A DNA stretch of 64,000 nucleotides from DASWJZ01 sp963720705 (GCA_963720705.1 CAVRGJ010000001.1:558001-622000); one strand, 5' to 3'; shown: positions 50,414-59,830, counted from the first letter of the stretch. Numbers and translations: made by a program. Notes: generated from the letters alone by a model not told the origin.

Positions 50414-52227
50414 GCGCCGCCGGATCGCGGCTTCTCGCCGAGCGGCTGGCAAGCCCGCTCTTCGACCCGGCGGAGATCGACCGTCGCCTCGACGGCGTCC
50501 AGTTCTTCCTTGAGCGCTCTGCACTTCGCGACGGAATTCGAAAGGCGCTGGCGCACGCTCCCGACATGCTGCGCGCGCTCTCAAGGCTCGGACTCGATCG
50601 CGGCGGACCGCGCGATCTCGACATGATCCGCGCGGGGCTTCTTGCAGCGGAGGAGACATATCTGACGCTTCAAGACGCGGAGCATGGCGAAGCGCCGGAC
50701 TCCAATCGTCCGCCACCACATCCGGGTGCTCAGCTCCGCGACGTCCGCGACAGCCTGACGAAGCTCGCCGACGCTTTGGCGGCTGCGCTTTCAGACGAGT
50801 TGCCGCTTCTCAAACGCGACGGCGGCTTCGTGCGCGCCGGCTACGATGCGTCGCTCGACGAGGCGCGGGGCCTGCGCGACGAGAGCCGGCGGGTGATCGC
50901 CGGCCTGCAGGCGCGCTACGCGGAGGAAACCGGCGTCCGCTCGCTCAAGATCCGGCACAACAACGTGCTCGGCTATTACGTCGAGGTGACCGCCGGCCAG
51001 GCGCAGGCGCTCACGACAGGCGGCGGCGCCGAGAAATTCATCCATCGCCAGACGATGGCAAGCGCCATGCGCTTCACCACGACCGAGCTCGGCGCTCTAG
51101 AGCAGAAAATCGCAAGCGCGGCGGAGCGCGCGCTTTCTGTCGAGCTTTCGATCTTCGACGATCTTTCCGCGCGCGTCGCGGCGGAGGAGTCGGCGATACG
51201 CATCGCCGCGCGCGCGCTCGCCGAGGTCGACGTCGCGGCGGCGCTCGCCGAGCTTGCGGAGCGCGAGGACTACGTGCGGCCGAAGGTCGACGAAAGCCTT
51301 GCCTTCAGGATCGAGGGCGGACGCCACCCGGTCGTGGAGCAGGCGCTGAAGAAGAGCGGCGAGAGCTTCGTCGCGAACGACTGCGATTTGGGCCCTTCGA
51401 GGCTCCCCCGGATCGAGTCCGGGGTCGCACCTCAGGATGAGGATGGAGATGACGCCGGGCGCATCTGGTTGCTCACCGGGCCGAACATGGCGGGGAAATC
51501 GACGTTCCTGCGCCAGAACGCGCTGATCGCGATCCTGGCGCAGGCGGGAAGCTTCGTGCCGGCGAAGGCCGCGCATATCGGCATCGTCGACGCCGTCTTC
51601 TCCCGCGTCGGCGCGGCGGACGATCTGGCGCGCGGGCGCTCCACCTTCATGGTGGAGATGGTGGAGACGGCGGCGATCCTGAACCAGGCGGGGCCACGCG
51701 CGCTCGTCATCCTCGACGAGATCGGGCGCGGCACGGCGACCTTCGACGGGCTCTCGATCGCCTGGGCGGCGATCGAGCATCTCCACGACGTGAATTTCTC
51801 GCGCGCGCTTTTTGCCACCCACTATCACGAGCTGACGGCGCTCTCCGCGAAGCTGCCGCGCCTCGTGAACGCGACGATGAAGGTGAAGGAGTGGAAGGGC
51901 GACGTCGTCTTCCTGCACGAGGTCGCGCCGGGTGCTGCCGACCGCTCCTACGGCATCCAGGTGGCAAAGCTCGCAGGCCTGCCAACGGCGGTCGTCGCGC
52001 GTGCAAGGCAGGTGCTCGACATGCTCGAAAAGGGCGACCGCGCACGGCCGATCTCGATCATCGACGACCTGCCGCTCTTCGCCGTGAAGCCGGCGGAGAG
52101 TGAAGAAGCGAGAGCAAATCCCGCGCTTGCTGCTCTCGAAGCGATCAATCCCGACGAGCTGTCGCCGAAAGAAGCGCTTGAGACGCTCTATGAATTAAAG
52201 AAGCTGAAGCGCGACGAAGAACGTTGA
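50314..52227 (+). CDS. mutS: MutS mismatch repair protein, core and ATPase part (frameshifted)
   Basis: The frame 50314-52227 (637 residues) continues MutS: 'MRIDAATRANLELFRSISG', the lever and clamp, and ATPase with Walker A 'TGPNMAGKSTFLRQN', 'ARGRSTFMVEMVETAAIL', Walker B 'VILDEIGRGTATFDG' and 'FATHYHELTAL'. The ATG at 50314 is probably an internal methionine of the undamaged gene. Just before the Walker A a ~50-base palindromic repeat is read in frame (GPSRLPRIESGVAPQDEDG), adding about 20 residues to the normally short link between 'VANDCDL' and 'GRIWLLTGP'. Together with the 5' part the restored protein would be about 928 residues. Confidence 0.85.
   Translation: MRIDAATRANLELFRSISGGREGTLLAAIDRTMSAAGSRLLAERLASPLFDPAEIDRRLDGVQFFLERSALRDGIRKALAHAPDMLRALSRLGLDRGGPRDLDMIRAGLLAAEETYLTLQDAEHGEAPDSNRPPPHPGAQLRDVRDSLTKLADALAAALSDELPLLKRDGGFVRAGYDASLDEARGLRDESRRVIAGLQARYAEETGVRSLKIRHNNVLGYYVEVTAGQAQALTTGGGAEKFIHRQTMASAMRFTTTELGALEQKIASAAERALSVELSIFDDLSARVAAEESAIRIAARALAEVDVAAALAELAEREDYVRPKVDESLAFRIEGGRHPVVEQALKKSGESFVANDCDLGPSRLPRIESGVAPQDEDGDDAGRIWLLTGPNMAGKSTFLRQNALIAILAQAGSFVPAKAAHIGIVDAVFSRVGAADDLARGRSTFMVEMVETAAILNQAGPRALVILDEIGRGTATFDGLSIAWAAIEHLHDVNFSRALFATHYHELTALSAKLPRLVNATMKVKEWKGDVVFLHEVAPGAADRSYGIQVAKLAGLPTAVVARARQVLDMLEKGDRARPISIIDDLPLFAVKPAESEEARANPALAALEAINPDELSPKEALETLYELKKLKRDEER
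51394..51442 (+). repeat. Dispersed palindromic repeat (type B) inside mutS
   Basis: CCTTCGAGGCTCCCCCGGAT ... GGGGTCGCACCTCAGGATGAGG. Differs at only a few positions from the intergenic copy 14161-14208. It is in frame and contains no stop in the reading direction. Confidence 0.8.
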
Positions 52228-52321
52228 TGGGCGCAGTCTGCGCTTGATTTCGCGCCGGGCAGCACTTTATGCATCGCGATCCTTGAATGTGTTATCCGCC
52301 CTCTTCCCGCCGAGGCCGACA

Positions 52322-53185
52322 ATGACCGCACGACCCGAGGTGACCGGGTTCTTCCACGAGCACACCTTCTCGATCGCCTACATCGTCGCCGACGCGACGA
52401 CGAAGCGCGCCGTCATCATCGACCCGGTGCTCGACTACGACGAGCGCTCCGGACGCGTGTCGACGGAATTCGCCGACTCGCTGATCGACGCGGTTAGAGA
52501 GAAGGGCGCAACGGTCGAATGGATCCTCGACACGCATCCGCATGCCGACCATTTCAGCGCCGCGCCGTATCTCAAAGAGAAACTCAACGCGCCGACGGCG
52601 ATCGGCGAGCACGTCAAGGACGTGCAGCAGCTCTGGAAGGACATCTACAACCTTCCCGACTTCCCCGCCGACGGCTCGCAATGGGACCGGCTCTTCGCCG
52701 ACGGCGAGACGTTCAAGGTCGGCACGCTCGACGTGCGAGTGATGTTCTCGCCCGGCCACACGCTCGCCTCGATCACCTACGTCGTCGGCGACGCCGCCTT
52801 CATCCACGACACGCTTTTCCAGCCCGACTACGGCAGCGCGCGCGCCGATTTTCCCGGCGGCAGCGCGTCCGCGCTCTATCGCTCGATCAAAGCAATCCTG
52901 GCGTTACCCGACGATACGCGGCTCTTCACCGGCCACGACTACATGCCGGGCGGGCGGGAGCCGCGCTGGGAGAGCTCAGTCCTGGAGCAGAAGCGGATGA
53001 ACCCGCACTTCAAGGACGATCCAAGCGAGGCGGAGTTCGTCGCGCTCCGCAACAAGCTCGACGCGGCGCTGCCGATGCCGCGCCTGATCCTGCACGCTCT
53101 GCAGGTGAACATGAACGGCGGACGCCTGCCGGAGCCGGAGACGAACGGCCGCGTCTATCTGAAAATCCCGATCGGCGCGCTCTAG
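52322..53185 (+). CDS. MBL-fold hydrolase, persulfide-dioxygenase-like
   Basis: A 287-residue metallo-beta-lactamase-fold protein. 'TGFFHEHTFSIAYIVADATT', the metal motif 'DTHPHADHFSAAPYLKEKL' (about 80-98), 'MFSPGHTLASITYVVGDAAF' and 'LFTGHDYMPGGREPRWESS' resemble the ETHE1/Blh group of iron-dependent persulfide dioxygenases, which oxidise glutathione or protein persulfides. Hydrolase-type members share the same motifs, so this assignment is moderate. ATG 52322 selected for the conserved start. No rhodanese or BigR regulator seen beside it. Confidence 0.8.
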   Translation: MTARPEVTGFFHEHTFSIAYIVADATTKRAVIIDPVLDYDERSGRVSTEFADSLIDAVREKGATVEWILDTHPHADHFSAAPYLKEKLNAPTAIGEHVKDVQQLWKDIYNLPDFPADGSQWDRLFADGETFKVGTLDVRVMFSPGHTLASITYVVGDAAFIHDTLFQPDYGSARADFPGGSASALYRSIKAILALPDDTRLFTGHDYMPGGREPRWESSVLEQKRMNPHFKDDPSEAEFVALRNKLDAALPMPRLILHALQVNMNGGRLPEPETNGRVYLKIPIGAL

Positions 53186-53194
53186 AATATTCAT

Positions 53195-53284
53195 TCGTCA
53201 GGCCCGGACTTGATCCGGGCATCCATCTCACGGCGTCGTTCCAGCGGCCGAATGGATTGCCGGGTCAATCCCGGCAATGACGAC
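53195..53284. repeat. Dispersed palindromic repeat, type A
   Basis: TCGTCAGGCCCGGACTTGAT...CCGGGCATCCAT on the left and AATGGATTGCCGGG...CCCGGCAATGACGAC on the right. It lies between convergent genes, followed by a short GGGACGGCGG tandem repeat (53285-53304). Confidence 0.8.
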
Positions 53285-53321
53285 GGGGACGGCGGGGACG
53301 GCGGACTTTTGAGGCGCTTTT

Positions 53322-55121
53322 TCAGGCCTCGCCGACAAGGCGCCAGATCTCGACCGCGCGGGCGCGGCCCTTCACCTGACGATCGCCGATCGGCTCGAAG
53401 CGGAAACCCTTTCCCGCCGCCGCGACGACATCGCCGCTGACGAGAATCGTGGCGGTGCCGTCTTTCGCAAATTCCCCGCAAAGCGTCTCGATGCGTGCGC
53501 AGACATTCACCGTGTCGCCGATCACGGTGTAGTTCATGCGCGACTGCGCCCCGATATTGCCGACAATGAGCGGACCGGTGTGAAGCGCGATCTTCACGCT
53601 GACCGGCGCTCCGCTCTTCGCCGCGTCCGCGCCAAGCGCTTGCGCGATGCAAAGTGCCGCCCGGCACGCCCGCGCCGCGTGATCCGGCGTAGACTCCGGC
53701 GCGCCCCAGAACGCCATCGCCGCGTCACCGATGAATTTGTCGATCGTGCCGTCCTCCGCCTCGATGCAGCGGATCAGCATCTCGAAATGGCGATTCAGCA
53801 TCGCCGCGACATCGGCCGCCGGCATGTCTTCGGACAGCGGCGTGAAGCCGACGATATCGGTGAACATCACCGTCAGCACCGCTTCGCGCACCTCGGTGGC
53901 GGGGCCGTCGGCGGCGCTGATCAAGCGGCGCACGAGCTGATGCGGCACGTAGGTGCGAAACCAGCGCAGGCCGTTCACCATGCGGTTGAAGGATTGCGCC
54001 TGCTCGTCGAGCTCGCGGATGCGCGAGCCCGGCAGCGGATCGATGGCATCGAGATCGAGGTGCTCGATCTTGCCCGCGGCGGCGGAGACGGCACGGATCG
54101 GACGGGCGATGCGCCGCGCCAGAATGATCGCCGCCACCAAAGCCGCGATCGACAGGCCGAGGCTGATGGCAATCGACACGGCCAGCCGTCGGAACTGCTG
54201 ATTGACGTCGGCGACGGGAATGTGAACGCCGATTTGCCACGGCACCGGGCCGAACGCGTCGGTGGAGCGTGACAAGATGACCTCTCCGTTGCCGCGGTTG
54301 CCCGTGTCGCGAACGTCGAAGTCGGCGCGGCTCGGCAGGTTGGCGGGGGTCAACGATGGGAATTGCGCCAGCACCGGATCGCCGATCTCATCGACGGAAA
54401 GAAGCGGCATCTTGGCCGACACCTGCCCCGAATATTGGGGGTCGAGCAGGGCCGGATGCGCGAGCACCTTGTCCTTGCCGTAGAGGACGAACGCGGTCAC
54501 GTCGGAATTGGTCAGCTCATGGCGAACGAAGTTCGACAGCGCCACCACCGACACGCCGGCGGCGATGACGCCGACATAGGTGCCGTCGCGGAAGAGCGGG
54601 CTGGCGATCGTGATATACGTCGCCCCCTCGCGATAATAGGGCTCTCCCCACTGGACGCCTCTTGTCTTCTCGGCGCGGGCGAGAAAGTCGACGATCTCGG
54701 CACGGTCGGGGCTCGCCTGGGTCTCGACATGGATGCCGTCGCTATGGCGGTCGACCCAAAGCCCGGAACCGTTCGGCTTCCAGACAACCACACCGCCGAT
54801 CTGCGGCGCCGGGGCGAGCGCGCCGGAAAGAACGTCGGCGAGACCCTTGCTGTCGTTGATGTCGAGCTTGCCCTCGGTGACGCGCCGGCTCAGATCCGCA
54901 ATCAGGTCCCGCGCCGGCTCCATATGATCGAAGACACCGCGCTCCACCGCCGAGATCGTCAGCTCGGCGCGGTTTCGCATCAGCTCCAGCGTGTTGCGGA
55001 TGCTCGTGGAGGCAGAGACGTAGAGCACCGTCCCAACCGCGATCGCCGTCAGGCCGCCGATCGCAGCCATCAGGATGATCGTGATGCGAAAGCGCACTCC
55101 CTGGGACCCGATGGGTCGCAT
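53322..55121 (-). CDS. Adenylate/guanylate cyclase with Cache-like sensor and HAMP
   Basis: A 599-residue class III nucleotide cyclase. N-terminal helix (about 12-36), large extracytoplasmic Cache-like sensor (about 37-320: 'YYREGATYITIASPLFRDGT', 'VGVIAAGVSVVALS'), second helix (about 322-345), HAMP ('RRIARPIRAVSAAAGKIEHL'), cyclase domain with metal aspartates in 'VMFTDIVGFTPLSEDMP' (about 418) and 'DKFIGDAAMAFWG', and 'NYTVIGDTVNVCARIE' with the transition-state Asn/Arg region. Product cAMP or cGMP; cAMP is more probable. Its ATG overlaps the stop of the methyltransferase gene by one base, so both are made together. Confidence 0.88.
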   Translation of the reverse strand: MRPIGSQGVRFRITIILMAAIGGLTAIAVGTVLYVSASTSIRNTLELMRNRAELTISAVERGVFDHMEPARDLIADLSRRVTEGKLDINDSKGLADVLSGALAPAPQIGGVVVWKPNGSGLWVDRHSDGIHVETQASPDRAEIVDFLARAEKTRGVQWGEPYYREGATYITIASPLFRDGTYVGVIAAGVSVVALSNFVRHELTNSDVTAFVLYGKDKVLAHPALLDPQYSGQVSAKMPLLSVDEIGDPVLAQFPSLTPANLPSRADFDVRDTGNRGNGEVILSRSTDAFGPVPWQIGVHIPVADVNQQFRRLAVSIAISLGLSIAALVAAIILARRIARPIRAVSAAAGKIEHLDLDAIDPLPGSRIRELDEQAQSFNRMVNGLRWFRTYVPHQLVRRLISAADGPATEVREAVLTVMFTDIVGFTPLSEDMPAADVAAMLNRHFEMLIRCIEAEDGTIDKFIGDAAMAFWGAPESTPDHAARACRAALCIAQALGADAAKSGAPVSVKIALHTGPLIVGNIGAQSRMNYTVIGDTVNVCARIETLCGEFAKDGTATILVSGDVVAAAGKGFRFEPIGDRQVKGRARAVEIWRLVGEA

Positions 55122-55909
55122 CAGTCTGCGGCGAGCTCATAGAGGATGAAGGACTCAATCAGGATCGAGCGCTCGTCGGCAAGGCTCGCATGGAAGCCGG
55201 CGGCGGCGATCAGCCGGCCGAGCTCGCCGAGATTGGAATCGGAGGAGAGGAGAAGGTAGACGCGGCCCCCGGGCTTCAAGCGCTCGCGCGCCTGCGCGAA
55301 GAGCGCCGCGATGTCGCGATAGCCCGGACCGGCGTGCCAGGCGCGATCGGCAACGTCGCGCGGCTCGCCGGTGAAGGAGGGCGGGCTCGACAAGATCACG
55401 TCGAAGAGCGGGCGCGCGGCGATGCCGGAGAGGAGGTTCGTGCAGACCGGGAAGACCCGGTCCGCCAGACCGTTGAGCCGCGCATTATCAGCGGCGGAAA
55501 GCGCCGCGTTCGGATTGATGTCGATCGCCACGACCCGCTCCGCGCCGGCGCGAGCGGCGGCGAGCGACAATATCCCCGATCCCGTCCCGACCTCCGCCAC
55601 CGTCTTTCCCTTGAGGTCAAGCCGATCGATGAAGGAGGCGAAATACTCGCTGGTCAGGAAGAAGCGCGGGTGAAAGACGGTCGGGCGGACGACGAAGCGG
55701 AAGCCGGCGGCGTGCGCCGTACGCGTCGACCGGCGCGCCATGATAAGATGGTAGGAGAAGAAGTGGATGGCGTCGCGCAAGAGGCGCCGCGCCCAGCCGT
55801 AGGGCGCGCTCGGCCGGGAAAGATCGAACCGGTCGTCGAGACGCTTTTCCACCTTTTGGACGCTAACCCCGTGTGACTCTTCGCGTCTTTGGCAAGACGA
55901 GGGCGGCAT
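55121..55909 (-). CDS. HemK-like SAM-dependent methyltransferase
   Basis: A 262-residue class I methyltransferase. SAM motif I 'VAEVGTGSGILSLAAARAGA' (about 105-124), acidic motif II 'VVAIDINPNAALSAADNARL', and post-motif 'FDVILSSPPSF' where HemK/PrmC-type enzymes carry NPPY; SPPS suggests that the amide-methylating function is not retained or is altered. An N-terminal ~80 residues resemble the substrate part of small-molecule or protein methylases ('FFLTSEYFASFIDRLDLKGK'). Start uncertain (ATG 55909 has no clear ribosome site). TGATG coupling with the downstream cyclase. Confidence 0.78.
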   Translation of the reverse strand: MPPSSCQRREESHGVSVQKVEKRLDDRFDLSRPSAPYGWARRLLRDAIHFFSYHLIMARRSTRTAHAAGFRFVVRPTVFHPRFFLTSEYFASFIDRLDLKGKTVAEVGTGSGILSLAAARAGAERVVAIDINPNAALSAADNARLNGLADRVFPVCTNLLSGIAARPLFDVILSSPPSFTGEPRDVADRAWHAGPGYRDIAALFAQARERLKPGGRVYLLLSSDSNLGELGRLIAAAGFHASLADERSILIESFILYELAAD

Positions 55910-56059
55910 GCGACGGCCCCCCGTCCGGCCCTTCCATCCCGCGCGATGCTAAGCAGAAATCGTTACCCGTTGCAAAACGCCGCAATGCGCGCGGAAGTGC
56001 CAATTTCCCCGTGGCCATGCTAAGCGGGCGGGATTCTCGCAAGAGGCGGAAGAAATCCC

Positions 56060-58852
56060 GTGCAGCGTTTGCGCATAGCCGAGAGCCCCGTCGATGAGGA
56101 CAGGCTCAGCTCGGAGCTCGCCGGCATCGCCGAGCGGCACGGCGCAGCCACGCCGGCGGGGCGAAAGGCCGTACTCGAGCTGCTGCGCGAGGTGCTCGAA
56201 AACGGCCGGCTGATCATCCGCCGTCGCCTCGAGCAGGACGGACACGGCGAGCGCGCCGCCGAACGTCTCGCGGCGCTTGCCGACACTATCATCGAAGCGC
56301 TCTTCGATTTTGCCACCGGTCACGTCTTCCCGGCCTCCAACCCGTCCGCCGCCGAGCGGCTGGCACTGGTCGCGGTCGGCGGCTACGGACGCGGTACGCT
56401 CGCGCCCTATTCCGACATCGACCTTCTCTTCCTGTTCCCGTGGAAGCAGACGGCATGGTCGGAAAGCGTGACGGAATACATCCTCTACATGCTCTGGGAC
56501 CTCCGGCTGAAGGTCGGCCACGCGACGCGCACCGTCAACGAAGCGCTGAAGGCGGCGCGCGACGACATGACGATCAGAACGGCGCTGCTCGAGGCCCGGA
56601 TGCTCGCCGGCGACACCATGCTCTTCGAAGAGCTGCATGCCCGCTTCATGAACGAGATCGTCGCCGGCACGGCGCGCGAGTTCATCGCTGCGAAGCTCTC
56701 CGAGCGCGACGAGCGGCACGCCCGCGTCGGCCAGTCACGCTATCTGGTCGAGCCGCACGTGAAAGAGGGCAAGGGCGGCCAGCGCGACCTGCAGACGCTC
56801 TTCTGGATCGCCAAATACTATTACCGCGTCAGCTCCAACGAGGCTCTGGTCGAGGCAGGCCTCCTGTCGCGCCGGGAATACGCGCTCTTCCGTCGCTGCG
56901 CCGACTTTCTGTGGGCGGTGCGCTGTCACATGCACTTCATTGCCGGACGCGCCGAGGAACGACTCTCCTTCGACCTGCAGCCGGAGCTTGCGCGCCGCCT
57001 TGGCTACCAGGTGCATCCCGGCCTGCAGGCCGCCGAGCGCTTCATGAAACACTACTTCCTCGTCGCCAAGGACGTGGGCGACCTGACGCGCATCGTCTGC
57101 GCGGAGCTTGAGGAGCGTGAGGCGAAAAGCGCGCCGCGCCTGAACCGCCTTTTCCGCGGCATCCGCTCGCGCCGGCGCGCGATCAAGGGCTCGACCGACT
57201 TCGTTGCAGACCACGGGCGGATCAACGCCGCCGGCGACGATGTGTTCGAGCGCGATCCGGTCAACCTGATCCGCATCTTCCACATGGCGGGGCGAAACGA
57301 CCTCGCCTTCCACCCCGACGCCCTCCGCCTCATCAGCAAGTCCTTGAAGCGGATCGACCGCAAGGTGCAGCACGATCCGGAAGCGAACCGACTCTTCCTG
57401 GAGATTCTCTGCGAGCCGAAGCACGCCGACACGGTGCTGCGCCACATGAACGAAGCCGGCGTGCTCGGCCGGTTCATCCCCGACTTCGGCAAGATCGTCG
57501 CGATGATGCAGTTCAACATGTACCACCACTACACGGTGGACGAGCATCTGATACGCGCGATCGGCGTGCTCGGCGCGATCCGCACCGGGCGCCTGATCGA
57601 GGATCATCCGCTTTCAGCCAAAATCCTGCCGTCGATCAAGGAGCACATGACGGTTCTCACCGTCGCGCTCTTCCTGCACGACATCGCCAAAGGCCGGCCG
57701 GAGGACCATTCGATCGCCGGCGCCAAGGTGGCGCGGCGGCTATGCCCGCGCCTCGGCCTCTCCGCCAACCAGACGGAGCTCGTCGCCTGGCTCGTCGAGG
57801 AGCATTTGACGATGTCGCGGGTCGCGCAGTCGCGCGATCTCGCCGATCGCCGCACGATCCTCGACTTCGCCAGCGTGATGCAGACGCTCGATCGGCTGAA
57901 GCTGCTCCTGGTGCTGACGGTCTGCGACATCCGCGCCGTCGGCCCCGGCGTGTGGAACGGGTGGAAAGGACAGCTCCTGCGCTCGCTCTACTACGAGACC
58001 GAGCCGATCCTGACCGGCGGGTTCAGCGCCGGGTCGCAGACCTCGCGGCTGGCGGCGGCGCGCGCGGCGCTTGCCGAGCGGCTTACCGATTGGCCGGAAG
58101 CGGAGCGCGAGCGCTACCTCGATCTCCACTATCCCGCCTATTGGCTGCGCGTCGACGAGGACCGACAAGTCCGCCACGCTGCTTTCGTCCGCGCTGCCGA
58201 TGCGGCGAAGCTGCGCCTTGCTTTCGAGATCCGCCCGATGGCGTTCGAAGCGGCGACGGAGCTGACCGTGCTCGCCCCCGACCACCCGCGGCTTCTCTCC
58301 GTCATCGCCGGAGCCTGTGCCGCCTGCGACGCCAACATCCTCGACGCGCAGATCTTCACCACGGCGGACGGCCGCGCGCTCGACACCGTCATCGTCAGCC
58401 GGGCCTTCGACAGCAACGACGACGAGGAGCGCCGAGGAAAACGCATCGCCAAGATCATCGAACAGGTGCTCGAGGGCGGCATCAGGCTCGACGAGGCGCT
58501 CGCAGGCAAACGGCAAAAGAGCCGCCGCCGCGAAGCCTTCACGATCGAGCCCGAGGTCAGGCTCGACAACGCACTTTCCGACCGTTTTACCGTCGTCGAA
58601 GTGGAGTGCCTCGACCGCAACGGCCTGCTCTACGACTTGACCCACACGATATCGGAGCTGAACCTCGACATCGCCTCGGCCCATATCGCGACCTTCGGCG
58701 AGCGCGTCGTCGACACCTTCTACGTGACCGATCTCGTCGGCCACAAACTCGTCTCCAAATCGCGGCAGGGCCGCGTCCGCCGCAGGCTCCTGGAGGCGAT
58801 CGGGCTTGCCGGTTCCGGCGCGGAGGGGGTCCGCGAAGTCGCCATTTCCTGA
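56060..58852 (+). CDS. glnD: Bifunctional [protein-PII] uridylyltransferase/uridylyl-removing enzyme
   Basis: A 930-residue nitrogen sensor that uridylylates PII proteins at low glutamine and reverses this at high glutamine. Nucleotidyltransferase motif 'GGYGRGTLAPYSDIDLLFLF' (about 110-129), central helical region, HD hydrolase domain 'LFLHDIAKGRPEDHS' (about 537-551), and two C-terminal ACT domains ('ELTVLAPDHPRLLSVIAGAC' and 'EVECLDRNGLLYDLTHTISE') that bind glutamine. Starts at GTG 56060 with GGAAG upstream. glnD between mutS and murJ is a rhizobial arrangement. Confidence 0.95.
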   Translation: MQRLRIAESPVDEDRLSSELAGIAERHGAATPAGRKAVLELLREVLENGRLIIRRRLEQDGHGERAAERLAALADTIIEALFDFATGHVFPASNPSAAERLALVAVGGYGRGTLAPYSDIDLLFLFPWKQTAWSESVTEYILYMLWDLRLKVGHATRTVNEALKAARDDMTIRTALLEARMLAGDTMLFEELHARFMNEIVAGTAREFIAAKLSERDERHARVGQSRYLVEPHVKEGKGGQRDLQTLFWIAKYYYRVSSNEALVEAGLLSRREYALFRRCADFLWAVRCHMHFIAGRAEERLSFDLQPELARRLGYQVHPGLQAAERFMKHYFLVAKDVGDLTRIVCAELEEREAKSAPRLNRLFRGIRSRRRAIKGSTDFVADHGRINAAGDDVFERDPVNLIRIFHMAGRNDLAFHPDALRLISKSLKRIDRKVQHDPEANRLFLEILCEPKHADTVLRHMNEAGVLGRFIPDFGKIVAMMQFNMYHHYTVDEHLIRAIGVLGAIRTGRLIEDHPLSAKILPSIKEHMTVLTVALFLHDIAKGRPEDHSIAGAKVARRLCPRLGLSANQTELVAWLVEEHLTMSRVAQSRDLADRRTILDFASVMQTLDRLKLLLVLTVCDIRAVGPGVWNGWKGQLLRSLYYETEPILTGGFSAGSQTSRLAAARAALAERLTDWPEAERERYLDLHYPAYWLRVDEDRQVRHAAFVRAADAAKLRLAFEIRPMAFEAATELTVLAPDHPRLLSVIAGACAACDANILDAQIFTTADGRALDTVIVSRAFDSNDDEERRGKRIAKIIEQVLEGGIRLDEALAGKRQKSRRREAFTIEPEVRLDNALSDRFTVVEVECLDRNGLLYDLTHTISELNLDIASAHIATFGERVVDTFYVTDLVGHKLVSKSRQGRVRRRLLEAIGLAGSGAEGVREVAIS

Positions 58853-58934
58853 GGTTTCCTGGCTGCTTAAGCCGCCGTTGAGCCTTTCGGGACTAGGTTT
58901 TTGCGCAGCGCGGACGGATTCCGGGCAATGCCGA

Positions 58935-59705
58935 ATGGAAACATCGAACCGACTGAGAGACTACGCGCCGCGCGCGGCGCCGCGCGAAAGCCAGTTCAGC
59001 GGCGGCTTCCTCGCGGTCGCCGCCGTGGCGGTCGCGGTCGGCGTCGGTATCGGCATCGCCGGCTTTTTCTGGCGATCTTCGTCGCCGCAGACCTCGGTCG
59101 CCGATGTGGTCGCCTCGGCGACCGCCCGACGCGACACTGCCGCGCCGGCGCCCTTGCCGGAGACCGACGACGGCGAGTGGACTGACGCCGACTTGCGGCG
59201 CTGCGGCGAGGAGGCGGCCGCGGCGGCAGACGCCGCCTCGAAGCGCAAACTCGCCGCCGTCAGCGCCGACCGGGTCGGTCTCGGTGCCCCAGATCCGAAG
59301 ATGGTGGAGCGCTCCGCCTTTCTCTTGTGCAGCGCGAGCAACAAGCCGCGCCACTTCTGTCAGAACTACTGGCACGACCAGCTGCTTAACGCGGTCAAGG
59401 TCTACGCCGCCGACTATCACACGGTGTCGGCTTCGGCCTACTGGACGAAGGTGAGCCTGGCGGAGCGGGCGGGCGCCGAGACTCGCGCCACAAGCGAAGA
59501 CCTGCGTGTCATGGCGGACGACATCGACCAGACGACGCGCGACGTGATGAAGATGAACGAGGAGATCGTGGCGGCGCTCCGTGCGCTCGTCGCCGACGGC
59601 ATCCTGGAAAAGGCCGACTTCGGGAAGGTCCTGGGCCTGGGCGTGCCGCCCGACATAGCGAATTTGCTGGGAGACGGGCCCGCCGTTCGCCACATCTGCG
59701 GTTGA
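58935..59705 (+). CDS. Unknown membrane-anchored protein between glnD and murJ
   Basis: A 256-residue protein, not recognised. Single N-terminal helix ('GGFLAVAAVAVAVGVGIGIA', about 24-44), proline/acidic linker, then an alpha-helical domain with cysteines in 'DLRRCGEEA', 'LLCSASNK' and 'RHFCQNYWHD', the last part helical ('MADDIDQTTRDVMKMNEEIV'). Located 82 bases after glnD and 125 before murJ. The cysteines would be periplasmic and could form disulfides. Start at ATG 58935 with a weak ribosome site. Confidence 0.7.
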   Translation: METSNRLRDYAPRAAPRESQFSGGFLAVAAVAVAVGVGIGIAGFFWRSSSPQTSVADVVASATARRDTAAPAPLPETDDGEWTDADLRRCGEEAAAAADAASKRKLAAVSADRVGLGAPDPKMVERSAFLLCSASNKPRHFCQNYWHDQLLNAVKVYAADYHTVSASAYWTKVSLAERAGAETRATSEDLRVMADDIDQTTRDVMKMNEEIVAALRALVADGILEKADFGKVLGLGVPPDIANLLGDGPAVRHICG

Positions 59706-59830
59706 CGCTTCAAATTTCAGCGGCGGCGGATTAGGCAGGGGCGCCAAAGGACGCGGGCACCGAATCGCGGCGCATCCGGCGGCATCGCAGACGCGAAGCC
59801 CGAGTCGGCAGCAAGGAACCGCCTCTCCAA

